The notes: generated from the letters alone by a model not told the origin. DNA of 64,000 nt from Symbiodinium kawagutii (GCA_009767595.1 VSDK01018023.1:756352-820351); one strand, 5' to 3'. Shown: positions 1 to 10,058, numbered from the stretch's first letter. Translations and numbers: made by a program.

Positions 1-210
1 TGACCCACCACCACATGTAATGAACACGATGCCAGCATTGAATTTGCGCATCACCTCTTCCAAGCGGAGAAAGCAGGAAACACCATGGACTATGGACATG
101 AGTTCTGACCATCAGCCATGCCTCACCAGCGGCTCCTGTGGTTTGAAGCAAGCCTGGCGAGGCCACCGCGGCTTCAATGACTAATTCATCATCAAGTGAT
201 TCATACATGG

Positions 211-327
211 TGGTTTCTGACAATAGGGGTGCGCTTTTATAAATGGTCTAATATTACCCATTAATGCTAGTCTAGTAAACCAACATAAACCAACCATGTT
301 CGGGGTCCCGTATTTTGAGAAGCTCCC
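211..327. mobile_element. MITE-A copy 1 (diverged)
   Basis: Left end resembles GGTTTCTGACAATAGGGG and right end CCCGTATTTTGAGAAGC, the two mutually inverted ends of a roughly 100-115 bp non-coding element found about ten times in this window. No coding capacity. Ends are diverged, so the borders are approximate. Confidence 0.35.
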
Positions 328-504
328 AAATCAGCTATATTGCTACAGCCTATAGCTGCTAGGCATCACAAACCCTCATGGTTGACCATTCGTTCACCAT
401 CAGCTCGCCATTGACCTTGAAGGCTGACCGTGAATTCACCGCATTCACCGGCAGCAAAACCTTGCCCACGAACCCCACCCGCCAAGCGACACGCCGCCTC
501 GCAG

Positions 505-609
505 GACCACAGAGGGCCAGGTGCTGAGCCCTTACGACCTGCTAGTGATCAACGAGGAGAAGTGTGGCTTTTTGGTGTCGCAGTTCATGGTGGTTGGAAG
601 CACGGACTG
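505..609 (+). CDS. Internal exon, protein not recognised
   Basis: A GC-rich island with an acceptor (TCGCAG|G) and a good donor (CTG|GTGAGT). The open frame reads SPYDLLVINEEKCGFLVSQF and continues to GSTDW. It ends with two bases of a codon, which does not match the phase of the dynein exon at 1238, so it either belongs to a different gene or an exon lies between. No family recognised. Confidence 0.45.
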
Positions 610-615
610 GTGAGT

Positions 616-652
616 GGGCAAGCCCTCTGGAAGCCCAGGCAGAGAAAAAAAC
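616..652 (+). repeat. A-tailed short interspersed repeat, copy 1
   Basis: GGGCAAGCCCTCTGGAAGCC followed by a short spacer and a run of seven A. Related copies, each ending in an A run, lie at 3058, 3503 and 25164. Confidence 0.45.
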
Positions 653-1237
653 ATGGTGATTCGGGTGGCTTTTTGATATCAACTGGTGGTTTTTTCAGGT
701 GGTTTTAAGAAAACTAGCGCGCATTAAGGTGTTTTTTTTGCTGGTCAGGGTGGCCCAACTATCGAATTGTTTGTTCAGTTGCTGGGTGCTTCGAGCAGCT
801 TTTGATATCGATGGGTCAATGGACGGATTCCTGAGCATTGTCAGGCTGCAGTTTCTCTGGACTTAAGTTTCGTTCCACTCTCCGGCCTGGTTCTTGGAGG
901 ATAGGTCCCTAGAAACTATATTCCTTGGAGAGAATCTTGGTTTGAGTTGGCGCGTTTTACAGGACCAACTCGCCACAGTTCGCCACTCTCCAGAAATGAT
1001 CAATACCTGTTCTTGATTTCCAGGTCCCTACAACATGTCCCTGCCAACAACTGCTTCGTACATTTACGCTTGATATCACAATATATGGCTGCGAGTCGAA
1101 AAAAAGCCCCGATCCATGGCCTGAACCCACAAGGGGTCCATACCCCCGATCCATACCAAAACGCAGGGGATCCAGACCGACCCATACGTATGGATCACCG
1201 CGGGCCCATCCATACCCAGCATCTCCTCCTTGCGCAG

Positions 1238-1299
1238 GAACGTATCAAGGCAGACATGGAGTACTTCACCATTACACCCAGTGGTGTTGTGCACATGGT
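1238..1299 (+). CDS. Dynein heavy chain tail, exon a
   Basis: This exon opens a four-exon run (1238-1299, 1626-1682, 2137-2188, 3208-3266) that splices in phase without a stop. It reads ERIKADMEYFTITPSGVV then HMV. From family knowledge, axonemal dynein heavy chains carry a YFTI.P.GVVH-type motif in the N-terminal tail, shortly before an L.EW motif and a basic W(R/K)..VR segment; all three appear in order here. Dynein heavy chains are about 4000-4500 residues and drive flagellar bending; only about 78 residues of tail are visible. The acceptor is GCGCAG|G. The donor that keeps phase is a GC donor (ATGGT|GCCGGG). The motor domain (AAA P-loops) was not found downstream. The alternative is a dynein-derived fragment or pseudogene. 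Confidence 0.6.
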
Positions 1300-1625
1300 G
1301 CCGGGGATCTCGGGAATGGCTGGCTGATCCCTGGTGATCTCCCGCACTTGAGGTCACCGAAAACGCTGGGGATGGAGAAGATGGGGTGGACCCTGGCCAT
1401 GGAAACCTGACATGGACGAGGAAGGGGAGATGATGCCACCTGAAGGAGACCATGGAGCATCATGGAAGATGATGGGAACCGGATGTAAGATCATCGAAGA
1501 TCATGGGACTGATGGAAGATGATGGAACATGATGAGAACCTGATGGCAGATTATGGAACCAAGCAATGACCGGATCCCCAACTTGCTGCAACTTTGCTTC
1601 ATGGCATCCCTCATGGTTTTCCGAG

Positions 1626-1682
1626 GCCGGGTCAGCTGTCCGAGTGTGTCAGCCTGTCGGATTGGGTACATCAATGTATGAT
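1626..1682 (+). CDS. Dynein heavy chain tail, exon b
   Basis: Encodes PGQLSECVSLSDWVHQCMM. The first base completes the split codon left by the exon ending at 1299, and the last two bases (AT) are completed by the first G of the exon at 2137. The LSDW motif corresponds to the LSEW/L.EW motif of dynein tails. Acceptor CCGAG|G, donor AT|GTGCCC. Confidence 0.55.
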
Positions 1683-1938
1683 GTGCCCTGGGATCGGTAT
1701 TGGACTAGGGGAGGCTGCTTGGTGTTGCGTTGGAAGCTGCTAAATGATGCCATATGATCCCTTATAAGGATATCAGCCAATACTATAGCTGAAGCATGCT
1801 GAAGCAAGCCGTAGAAACACCGCCGGATGTCAGAAGTGGGGCAGAATGCAGCTGGGCCAGTGGCTAACGCTGACCCTCAGCAGGCGATGAAAAGCTGCAG
1901 ATTCTCGAAGATGATGTGTTTCACTCCATTCATTGGTT

Positions 1939-2044
1939 GGTGTCTCAAAATAGGTCTACCCCCAACTCATCCTTCAAGGTACCCATGAAAAGTAAAAGTC
2001 GCCAACATAAGCCAACCATAACTTTGGGGTCCCCAAGTCCTGAC
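1939..2044. mobile_element. MITE-A copy 2 (partial)
   Basis: Left end GGTGTCTCAAAATAGG matches the MITE-A terminus. The right end (GGGGTCCCC) is eroded. Confidence 0.3.
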
Positions 2045-2136
2045 TAGGTCGAAACCCCCGCAACCATCCATGGAACTGAGCCCCCGCGAGCCTTAGCGGT
2101 AGGGGTGCCTGCATGTGCCTGCGCTGGGCGCCTCAG

Positions 2137-2188
2137 GTACCGAGTGCTGAAGTCAATGACCTTCTTCCGTCTCTACGTTCACCGCAAG
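2137..2188 (+). CDS. Dynein heavy chain tail, exon c
   Basis: Encodes YRVLKSMTFFRLYVHRK. Acceptor CCTCAG|G; the donor is GC type (CGCAAG|GCCGCG), a class known in dinoflagellates. Joined to its neighbours the text aligns without gaps to the family pattern (F..L....FF..Y...K....W(R/K).(N/S)(V/A)R), which is the main argument for the model. Confidence 0.55.
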
Positions 2189-2478
2189 GCCGCGCCAGTG
2201 CGGTGCGGTGCGGTGCGCAAGGTGGTGGTCCAGGTTGACAGTGAGACAAGAGGTAACAAGTTTTTTTTTTTTTTTGTTGTTGCCTTAATGCCATAGGTAG
2301 AGATATCAAATCTATACTTAATCCTATATACTTGCATGTTGTGTTCATTAGTTGTAGCTGTCAACCGTAGTAGTGGCAGAGGCAGGCAGAACGATGAGAC
2401 TGGTATAGCTAGCGTGCCCCGAGCGACTCATAGATTTGGAAGCTTCAAGGGCCAGGGCGTAACTGGATGAGCAACTCA

Positions 2479-2479
2479 C

Positions 2480-2530
<51 letters not shown>
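2479..2530. repeat. (GCAA)n microsatellite
   Basis: About twelve tandem GCAA units. Non-coding, intronic. Confidence 0.95.
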
Positions 2531-3057
2531 CCAACCAACATCAATCACGTTAGTACCAACCGAGCAGCTGCAACCAACCCAACTCGATACACAAAAAAAC
2601 TATCAACATCATCAATCTCAAACCTCAACGACTCCCAAACATTGAACAACCGACATTCACCAACAAAACATGTCAATGAAAACAACTTACAATCTTGACC
2701 TCGTGTTGCAAACACTAGTTATAGGCTATTACCCCCAGTCACTAACCATTACTGACCATTGCTAACTATTCATGACATTCACTAGTATTAACTATGAATA
2801 GTAATTACTAACTATTCTTATTAGCAACTAGTGTTATTAATAGTGTTTACTAACTAGTAGCAACTCGCTGTGGTCGACCGGACTGACTGACTGGGACATG
2901 ATGCATGCGCACCATGAATCTTTGCACCATGTTTTCCGGAATTGTCCTTGTGGCTCCTGGGTGCAACTTTTCCCTCTTTCCAAGAAAGAGTTGAGACACC
3001 GAGCACTGCAATATTGTCTTGTCTGCCTCTAATGGATACCAACAATACGTTCGGTAT

Positions 3058-3093
3058 AGGGCAAATCCGTGGGAAGCCCGGGCAAAAAAAAAC
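3058..3093 (+). repeat. A-tailed short interspersed repeat, copy 2
   Basis: GGGCAAATCCGTGGGAAGCC, then CGGGC and a run of A. Same family as the copy at 616. Confidence 0.45.
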
Positions 3094-3207
3094 TAGTAGC
3101 AACCAACCATGTACTAACCAGTACTATTCATTGCCAACCGTTATTGACTATCAACCGTGATTTACTAACTAACCAACCCTTCGCACGCGGGATTTCCTGT
3201 CCCGCAG

Positions 3208-3266
3208 GTGGTGCTCCACTGGCGCCGCAACGCGCGGGACGCCGCGTTCTGTCGCAAGCGCACCAG
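3208..3266 (+). CDS. Dynein heavy chain tail, exon d
   Basis: Encodes VVLHWRRNARDAAFCRKR then T. It corresponds to the basic W(R/K)KNVR segment of dynein tails. Acceptor TTTCCTGTCCCGCAG|GTG, donor ACCAG|GTGCGG. No following exon with the expected continuation (a short L..LF segment) was seen before or after the assembly gap. Confidence 0.6.
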
Positions 3267-3502
3267 GTGCGGCGAGCCGCCCATGGGAGCAAGGGCTGGT
3301 TGCACCCAGCTACCTGGATCTGGTGGGTGGTTTGATGAACTAGGGGATAATAAGCACCATATAATGTAATCAATCGAAGAACCTATCTTAGTAATCAAAC
3401 AATCTAGGGGATCATTAAGATAGATTATTTGATTAACCTAGTATTGTTGCTTAGCTAGATCAATAATCCATCTTATTAACCACTACAATGCCCGAAGTAC
3501 CT

Positions 3503-3540
3503 TCGGGCAAACCTCCTGGAAGCGCTGGAAAAAAACAAAC
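3503..3540 (+). repeat. A-tailed short interspersed repeat, copy 3
   Basis: GGGCAAACCTCCTGGAAGCG followed by CTGG and a run of A. Same family as 616 and 3058. Confidence 0.4.
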
Positions 3541-3660
3541 ACTACAATCCTGTTTGGTCGGGATAAGAAGTAACAATGCTGGGGAATAATTGACAGGATT
3601 TTAGTAGGTAATTAATGAGATAGCAAGCAACCATACTTGTTCAACAGCTACTGAATTAGT

Positions 3661-3770
3661 TCGTGGTTTGATTGACATTTGTCATTTTTCCTGGTAATGA
3701 TCAGCAAATGGTTGGGTGACTAGTTTTTTTTTTCTCCTAGGGGTGGTTCAACCACCAACCAGTAGATAAA
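3661..3770. mobile_element. MITE-C copy 1
   Basis: Starts TCGTGGTTTGATTGACA and ends GGGGTGGTTCAACCACCAAC; the two ends are imperfect inverted repeats. The right end is itself palindromic (GGTGGTTCAACCACC). Related copies at 7674, 20489 and 49058. Confidence 0.4.
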
Positions 3771-4228
3771 AGGACGGTTTATATAATGAAAAATGAATGA
3801 CTGTAATAAACATGCAAACTTGACTATGCATGGTCAGGACTTATACCACTTATACCCGTTAGTACCATTAATGTTCACTGGCGATTGTCGGCACAGCAAT
3901 GCGTTTAGCGTATACACTTCTATCAATACATGTTCCCCAGACCGGGACGGACCCAACGCCGTAGCTCCAAAGCGTCATAACGGACTTTTTCCCCGCTATG
4001 GCGGCAGCCGTTTTGAGTTTGGAAAGCACCAATGGGTTGCGGCTGCATCATTGATGGGGACAGCCCCTGCTGGTGCCACAATGGCTTGCATTTGAACCCA
4101 GAGTTGATCACACAGACATACACAGACGTTTCATGCCTCAATGATGGCAGTCAAATTATTGGGATGACCTAATATTGATCCGATCAATGACCTTGAACCA
4201 TTGGTTAATGCCCGGATTATCCTGGACT

Positions 4229-4242
4229 CATTTTGGCTCAAG
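4229..4242 (+). other. Relict of the dinoflagellate spliced leader
   Basis: CATTTTGGCTCAAG equals the last 14 bases of the 22-nt leader trans-spliced to dinoflagellate mRNAs. Such relicts in genomic DNA mark retroposed mRNAs in published work. The remaining 5' leader bases are not conserved here (ACT instead of the expected run before CAT). A protein-like open frame follows directly. The match also lies inside an open frame (SFWLKA), so coincidence is not excluded, but a 14-base match is not expected by chance in 64 kb. Confidence 0.5.
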
Positions 4243-4344
4243 GCCTCCAATGATGCCAGCAAATTTGCTTGGTGTCGCAGTGAGTGCCCATTGTTCGACG
4301 TGGTGTGGGAAATGCTTGTAGCAGTTGATGATGTTGCTGCTGAA
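4243..4344 (+). CDS. Coding-like fragment after the spliced-leader relict, cut by gap
   Basis: Open frame reading ASNDASKFAWCRSECPLFDV then VWEMLVAVDDVAAE up to the first N. The composition is protein-like and the codons are not GC3-rich, unlike the small exons nearby. No start codon is evident after the relict, and no family is recognised. It may be the 5' part of an intronless retrocopy that continues through the gap. Confidence 0.35.
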
Positions 4345-5006
4345 NNNNNNNNNNNNNNNNNNNNNNNNNNNNNNNNNNNNNNNNNNNNNNNNNNNNNNNN
4401 NNNNNNNNNNNNNNNNNNNNNNNNNNNNNNNNNNNNNNNNNNNNNNNNNNNNNNNNNNNNNNNNNNNNNNNNNNNNNNNNNNNNNNNNNNNNNNNNNNNN
4501 NNNNNNNNNNNNNNNNNNNNNNNNNNNNNNNNNNNNNNNNNNNNNNNNNNNNNNNNNNNNNNNNNNNNNNNNNNNNNNNNNNNNNNNNNNNNNNNNNNNN
4601 NNNNNNNNNNNNNNNNNNNNNNNNNNNNNNNNNNNNNNNNNNNNNNNNNNNNNNNNNNNNNNNNNNNNNNNNNNNNNNNNNNNNNNNNNNNNNNNNNNNN
4701 NNNNNNNNNNNNNNNNNNNNNNNNNNNNNNNNNNNNNNNNNNNNNNNNNNNNNNNNNNNNNNNNNNNNNNNNNNNNNNNNNNNNNNNNNNNNNNNNNNNN
4801 NNNNNNNNNNNNNNNNNNNNNNNNNNNNNNNNNNNNNNNNNNNNNNNNNNNNNNNNNNNNNNNNNNNNNNNNNNNNNNNNNNNNNNNNNNNNNNNNNNNN
4901 NNNNNNNNNNNNNNNNNNNNNNNNNNNNNNNNNNNNNNNNNNNNNNNNNNNNNNNNNNNNNNNNNNNNNNNNNNNNNNNNNNNNNNNNNNNNNNNNNNNN
5001 NNNNNN
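4345..5006. other. Assembly gap (662 N)
   Basis: Run of N. Open frames drawn across it have no meaning. Confidence 1.
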
Positions 5007-5295
5007 GGGATGTTAACGTTCGCTGTGACTGGCTTCGGGATTCGGGAGATGGGTGCCACGCTATCATGTTGCTTCGATGTTGTGTCTACGTCTTGGGAGG
5101 TTCGTTCACTTTGGGGTTCTTCATGTCATATAGAGTTGCGTTGGAGTACTTATGCATGTTTTTTGGTATGTTGAAATATTGGTAGTTCTGTCTTGTGTTT
5201 TCTTGTAATCATGAGTGCTAGCAGTCCTACGTGCTGTGCTGATTTCAACGGAGTGGACACAATAAGGTTGGTTTATTAATGTCAATGGTTCATAA

Positions 5296-5481
5296 GGGAT
5301 TTTCTCGGGGACGGTCCTTTGGCAAGATTTGAAACGCCACATTGGCAACGAGATTGCGGCAAAAGCCCGTGACTCCAATTTGATCAACCCGGAATTGTTT
5401 GAATATGTGTTTTCGTGGATGTGCAGACGGAATGCAGGCTCGGATCTGTGGAAGATCATGCCAAGTCTGTTCCATCCATGA
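5296..5481 (+). CDS. 3'-terminal coding fragment, not recognised
   Basis: Open from just after a TAA at 5293 to a TGA at 5479. It reads in part LKRHIGNEIAAKARDSNLIN and ELFEYVFSWMCRRNAGSDLW, ending in SLFHP. It is protein-like with moderate GC3, and has a possible acceptor ATAAG|GG at its left edge. It could be the C-terminal end of the copy that starts near 4243, or a last exon of another gene. The opposite strand is also open here but gives a less protein-like translation. Confidence 0.4.
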   Translation, partial: GIFSGTVLWQDLKRHIGNEIAAKARDSNLINPELFEYVFSWMCRRNAGSDLWKIMPSLFHP

Positions 5482-5601
5482 ATGTGCAATTGAAGATGAG
5501 CGGTGCAAAACATTGCATGCAGCACAGTAGGGACGAAAGGACAAGAGAATCATGATGCTGATGGTGATCACGGAAACAATGATTTGTGCAATCTTCAAGA
5601 C

Positions 5602-5651
5602 GAAGATGAAGACGAAGATGATGATGATGAAGATGATGATGATGATGATGC

Positions 5652-5689
<38 letters not shown>

Positions 5690-5690
5690 T
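5602..5690. repeat. (GAT)n microsatellite
   Basis: Near-perfect GAT tract with a few GAA/GCT interruptions. It produces spurious poly-Asp, poly-Met and poly-His frames. Confidence 0.95.
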
Positions 5691-5699
5691 GTGAAATGT

Positions 5700-6038
5700 T
5701 CAAATGGTGCCGCGCCCTTCGTGGCGACGCGACCTTGTTTATGGGTATCCCATGTATGGTTGGGTATCATATCGGTTAACGTTACAACATTGATAGGATA
5801 TACCATTCAAAATGGCCTATAAGATCTTATGGAAGCGCCCTATTGATGGTATATCCTATAGGATTTGCTGTGATCAACATGAATGAGACCCTACCATGGA
5901 TGGCTGGTGAAGATCCAAGACCAATGCACACCCTGAGTGCTCACAACGTCAGTCATCCTGAGGGGTTCTTTCCATTTGCAAGATATGTGTTTCTCAAAAT
6001 CAGAGACCCAAAAAAAGGATTAGTAAAAACTTGCTATA
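5700..6038. other. Intronic or intergenic stretch
   Basis: No exon seen. A second, broken MITE-A left end (TGTGTTTCTCAAAATC) at about 5988 lies directly before the full copy at 6039, suggesting a nested or tandem insertion. Confidence 0.4.
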
Positions 6039-6148
6039 GGTGTTTCTCAAAATAGGGGTACCCCTACACCATCCAATATTGATCATGCATAAATTTACAG
6101 TACTAAACCAAGCAGTTTGGGGGGGGTCCCCTATTTTGAGATACCACT
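6039..6148. mobile_element. MITE-A copy 3
   Basis: Left end GGTGTTTCTCAAAATAGGGG, right end CCCCTATTTTGAGATACCAC. These are almost perfect inverted repeats around an AT-rich core of about 70 bp. No coding capacity. Size and structure fit a miniature inverted-repeat element. Confidence 0.65.
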
Positions 6149-6334
6149 GTAAAATAGTGATGAGCTATTAAACCCTTATTGTTACGCGAATTATCCCCTA
6201 TTCGTCCCTATTATGAACCATTGTCATGTTCCCATATTATTCCCATATTATTCCCTCTTATTAACCATAAATCATCCCACATGAGATGATTCAGAGGGGA
6301 AACTCCCCATTTTCAAGAAACTTTGCTCACCTAG

Positions 6335-6420
6335 GTGCGCCTCCGTGCGGGTGGATGACTGGGAAGTTCCTTCCGCAGAGCCGGGATGCGGAAGGAGCCT
6401 TGATGCGGGGGCATGGGAAG
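6335..6420 (+). CDS. Possible internal exon
   Basis: Open frame after acceptor CACCTAG|G reading CASVRVDDWEVPSAEPGCGR and ending before donor GAAG|GTTGGG. Unrecognised; based only on composition and splice-like borders. Confidence 0.28.
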
Positions 6421-6923
6421 GTTGGGGCCTGTGACAGGGTGGTTTCCTCCTGGAAACTCACCTGATTGTGTCGAACATCCACCATTTAGAGATGGATTAT
6501 GGTGGATCAATATATGGATTATGGATTATGATGATGGAAGAGGATTGGATACACCAATCTTTGCGCATTAATGTAACCAGATGGTACGTCTCAGAACTGA
6601 CTCTACTTGGGCATGTGATCGCTCGTGACTTTGCAAGAAGATCGGGAAAATGGCGGACCTCAGTTGCAGGTGAATGTCCATATGCTACATGAATCCAAGA
6701 CATCTTCCCAAAGTACTGACAAGTGTCAACACACGATTGATTATAAGAGTCATCATGATTCCCCATCATGTGGTATTTTTTTCAAGGCAGGAGCACCTGT
6801 GGCTTTGAGGCTCCCAGGAAAACACTACACCGCAAGTAGCATACAGCCATTCTCGTAAGACTGCTTTCCTTCATCAACATCGCTCATCCATCATCATGAA
6901 TCCATCCTCAACGCCATCATCCA

Positions 6924-6924
6924 G

Positions 6925-6982
<58 letters not shown>

Positions 6983-6983
6983 T
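6924..6983. repeat. (CAT)n microsatellite
   Basis: About 19 CAT/TCA units, intronic. Confidence 0.95.
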
Positions 6984-7085
6984 AGCCCTCATGTTCCCTA
7001 TGACCCCTATAACCCTTGTTGCTTCTTATCCCTCCTTTGCTTAGCCGTGAAATAACCAGCTCCCACCCATCCATCCATCGCCCAG

Positions 7086-7170
7086 GACACGCTGCGCCAA
7101 GGCATCCGGCAGCCGAGTCGGACTCTATGCGCTTTACGGCGAGGCCGCCACGGAGGCCAGTGGCTCCGGA
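7086..7170 (+). CDS. Possible exon abutting a poly-G tract
   Basis: GC-rich island after acceptor CGCCCAG|G. All three frames are open. The frame with the highest GC3 reads SGSRVGLYALYGEAATEASG. It ends in a long G run with no clear donor, so the 3' border is unknown. Confidence 0.28.
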
Positions 7171-7213
7171 GGGGGGGGGGGGGGGGGGGGGTTCGTGGGG
7201 GGGGGGGGGGGGA
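7171..7213. repeat. Poly-G tracts
   Basis: Two G runs (about 21 and 16 bases) separated by TTCGT. Capable of quadruplex formation; also a likely site of sequencing length error. Confidence 0.9.
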
Positions 7214-8157
7214 GGGTGGGGTAGGGGTTGGTAGTGGCAGGTGGTGGTTAGTAGTGGCAGGTGGTGGTTAGTGGCAGGAGGTCGTGGGTTTTGAGTGGTC
7301 AATTTTTTTTTGCTTGGTCATGTTGAGTCGTAGTGCTGGTACTTTTGCAAGAACATCATGGCGGATTTCGGAAACTGCTGCTTAGCAATGACCAGGATTA
7401 AGCACGGTTGACCTGTTGCTTGCCGGGATTGAGTGTTCAGGATAGATCCCCACACGTTGTCATACCAAAAAGCAGCTTTCTCGGAGATTACCCATGTTAA
7501 ATGATGCATATAATCAGTGACCCATCACCAATAACATCCTACTGATACCCATCATTTTGCTTTCGGGCATTGGGCCGAAGGCTGCCTTTCAGCCCTTGGC
7601 TCAAGCCACGGAGAAGGCGACCGAGATGTTTCTGCTGGGTGGTCTCAAACACGTTTTTCTCCCAAATTTAATCATTGACAAAAGGTTGGTTGACAAATGT
7701 GTTTCATAGCGGTAGTTCAACCACCAATTATAGTGATGATCATAACCAACCATTGGCAATCATTACTATAACCACTAGTTAACGGCTAGTTAAAGATACG
7801 ATTATAACCATTATCAACCGGTAGTCAACCTATTACATCCAACCATTATTACCACCAAGCGTGCTTTAAGCACTTGGTTCACCACCAATCCAGTACATTG
7901 ATATGGCTGTGGGTCAAAACCCTGTACCCCTGGTTCCCCTATCATTAACCATTGTATTCCTGATTATTGTTGGTGGTTGTCCCCCATTAGTTGCTTGGTG
8001 AACTGTTGGTTAATATTGGTTATCATGACCAACAATCCCCATTGTTGGTGGTTGTCCCCCATGTATCCACCAGTATTGGTTGGTTAAAGCCTTGACCCAA
8101 CTCGCCATATCCACCCTCACTGGCAGATCTCCTGCTGGACTCCCTGGGTTTGCCCAG
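7214..8157. other. Intron-like stretch
   Basis: AT-richer text of short AACCA/TTGGT words with no exon seen. It holds a degraded MITE-C (7674-7726, ending GTTCAACCACCAAT). A 10-base partial match to the spliced leader (TTGGCTCAAG) at about 7597 is too short to support. Confidence 0.4.
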
Positions 8158-8314
8158 GTTCCTGGGCCACGGAGGGCGAGCCGTTCTTCCTGGGACGCGG
8201 CGGCTGCAACCGGCCCTGGAGCGCCTTGGGAGGTGACGCCTCCGCGGTGGCGGTGCCCTGGGTCGATGGCCAGGATCCCATCAACGGTTCCAAGCTGCCA
8301 GTTGGGCCGCAGAG
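8158..8314 (+). CDS. Internal exon, protein not recognised (run 8158-10860)
   Basis: First of four exons (8158, 9157, 9911, 10696) whose codon phases agree at every predicted junction. It reads EGEPFFLGRGGCNRPWSALG and continues to WVDGQDPINGSKLPVGPQ. Acceptor TTTGCCCAG|G, donor CAGAG|GTCGTG. The Gly/Trp/Pro-rich text with NGS (a possible N-glycosylation site) would fit an extracellular segment, which is inference. Two other frames are open but have poorer codon use. Confidence 0.5.
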
Positions 8315-9067
8315 GTCGTGGCGAAGGCGGTGATTTGTGGGTGGCGCTGATGTTGCTGGTTGATGACAGGTAATTGAGAATGGTTACTGGTGGTTCATCA
8401 TGGTTATAATGATGGTTATTGATGTTATTGATGGTTAATGATGATTGATGTTGTGATGCCTGTGGTTTCCACGAGGCATCCTTCACAAGGCATTTGTTTC
8501 ACACTATATTGGTTGTTTCCCGTGATCAAACCGAAAGCTCATAGTCCATGTTGCAGGGGAAGATGTTCCATGAGAGATGTCAGAGCTCCTTGGATGTCCC
8601 TACCTTGGGAATATTAGGACGATGCTGTGCGCGCAGGGCGTGACCGCATACAACCAAAAGTTAATTTGATAAACAATGTGGGCAATTCTGCAGGTGTGAG
8701 CTAAAAGCCTCACACTCTGACTGATCATTTGAACACCCAGGTGTATGTTGAACTGACCTCCCACTAAGACTAGTGACTCATTTGGTGGGTGGTTCTAGCC
8801 ACAAATATTGAAAAACCATCCCTTGGCCTGAAATATATTGAGCCAATGCCAGATGCATGTTTGAACCCACCAGCTATCATCATTTTATGCACTACTAGAC
8901 ATTGTCAGCGCTACGTGCCGCCATGAAAATTTGCAAACCATTAATCACTACCAACGGTTATCCAGTACTTGTATTGTTTGTTCACGATCTATCATATACC
9001 CAGTCTTAGAATTTCAAGCTATTCACTTGTGTTTTTTATTTGGCAGACTTTTGTTTAAGATTTAGTG

Positions 9068-9123
9068 ATTGAAATCACCAACCACCAACCACCAACCACC
9101 AACCACCACCAACCACCAACCAC
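9068..9123. repeat. ACCAACC-rich simple repeat
   Basis: Tandem ACCACCAACC words, intronic, just upstream of an exon acceptor. Confidence 0.85.
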
Positions 9124-9156
9124 CCAGGGTCGCTGCCCATTGGTTACTGCTCTTAG

Positions 9157-9300
9157 GGAACTGTATTTGGATCCTACACTGGAACTGCAGCTGAGCTTCG
9201 CTGCCGGCAACTTCTACATCTGCCGCGGTGGCGGCTGCGTGTGCCAAGTCACGGGCTACGAAACGACGGAGTGGAAGATGCTGCTGGGATTCGGAGGGCG
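9157..9300 (+). CDS. Internal exon, Cys-containing, not recognised
   Basis: Reads ELYLDPTLELQLSFAA and then GNFYICRGGGCVCQVTGYET, ending near LLGFGG. Acceptor GCTCTTAG|G, donor GGGCG|GTGAAG. In phase with 8158-8314 and 9911-10058. High GC3 in this frame. A 208-residue open frame on the opposite strand overlaps, but it reads through intron text and is not believed. Confidence 0.5.
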
Positions 9301-9910
9301 GTGAAGCATCTGCTGGTGGTTGGGAGCGAAGGCAATGGTATCCCTGTGGCCCTTTGAAGGGGGAGCCAAAGGAGGTATCAGGAGTGCCCCAAGCAAATGG
9401 TAAACCTTCCAGCTGGATAGGAATGGGTGGGATGCGGCGTTTCCTCACTTCTGGCAGGGGGCGTTGAAGGCAAATTCCTGGGGGAGAAAACGATTCTATA
9501 TTTAATATACATTTGATTCCTGGATGTGGCATGGTTGTGAAGGTGTTTGGCAGGCTGAAACCGCCAAACAATGTTAATACAACAGCAATGGCTGGCTGCG
9601 ACTCCACAGAATTGTTCTGAGGCAAAACTGCACAGCATTTTTGGCCATGATTCATCGTGATTAGTGGTGATAACCATTGATAACCCAACAGAACTCAACT
9701 ACGCTGGTACACTCACCACCCAACTACACTGGGAAAGGAACCTGTTTCAATAACCTGTTCAACATGGCCACTAGTAAACCAACCTGCTAAACTAATTAAC
9801 CTGGTAAACCAACCTGGTAAACCCACCTGGTAAACTAATTAACCTGGTAAACCAACCTGTTCAAACCATTGCGTCACACATTCATGCGCACTGCTTGCAT
9901 TCGAGCTCAG

Positions 9911-10058
9911 GTTGGCGCGCCTTGCCATGGCCATGCCATCGGTTCCCATGGCATCCAAGCTGTTGGAGCTGCAAGGCACCCTGAGCCGACGCTGTCCGGA
10001 CGCCGGGGCGCTGGACCTGGCTATGCTGTGTTGGACGGCGCCTTGGAGTGCTGCCCTG
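9911..10058 (+). CDS. Internal exon, helical, not recognised
   Basis: Reads MASKLLELQGTLSRRCPDAG then LDLAMLCWTAPWSAAL. Acceptor GAGCTCAG|G, donor CCCTG|GTGGAG. Ala/Leu-rich and probably helical. A MITE-B element begins about 50 bp after the donor. Confidence 0.45.

Noticed and set aside
4201..5185. Open frames of 270-286 residues across the N run on both strands
   Set aside because: They are mostly N; only the short flanking parts carry information.
9062..9688. 208-residue minus-strand frame
   Set aside because: It crosses an ACC-rich repeat and intron-like text, and overlaps a better + exon with splice borders; probably a shadow.
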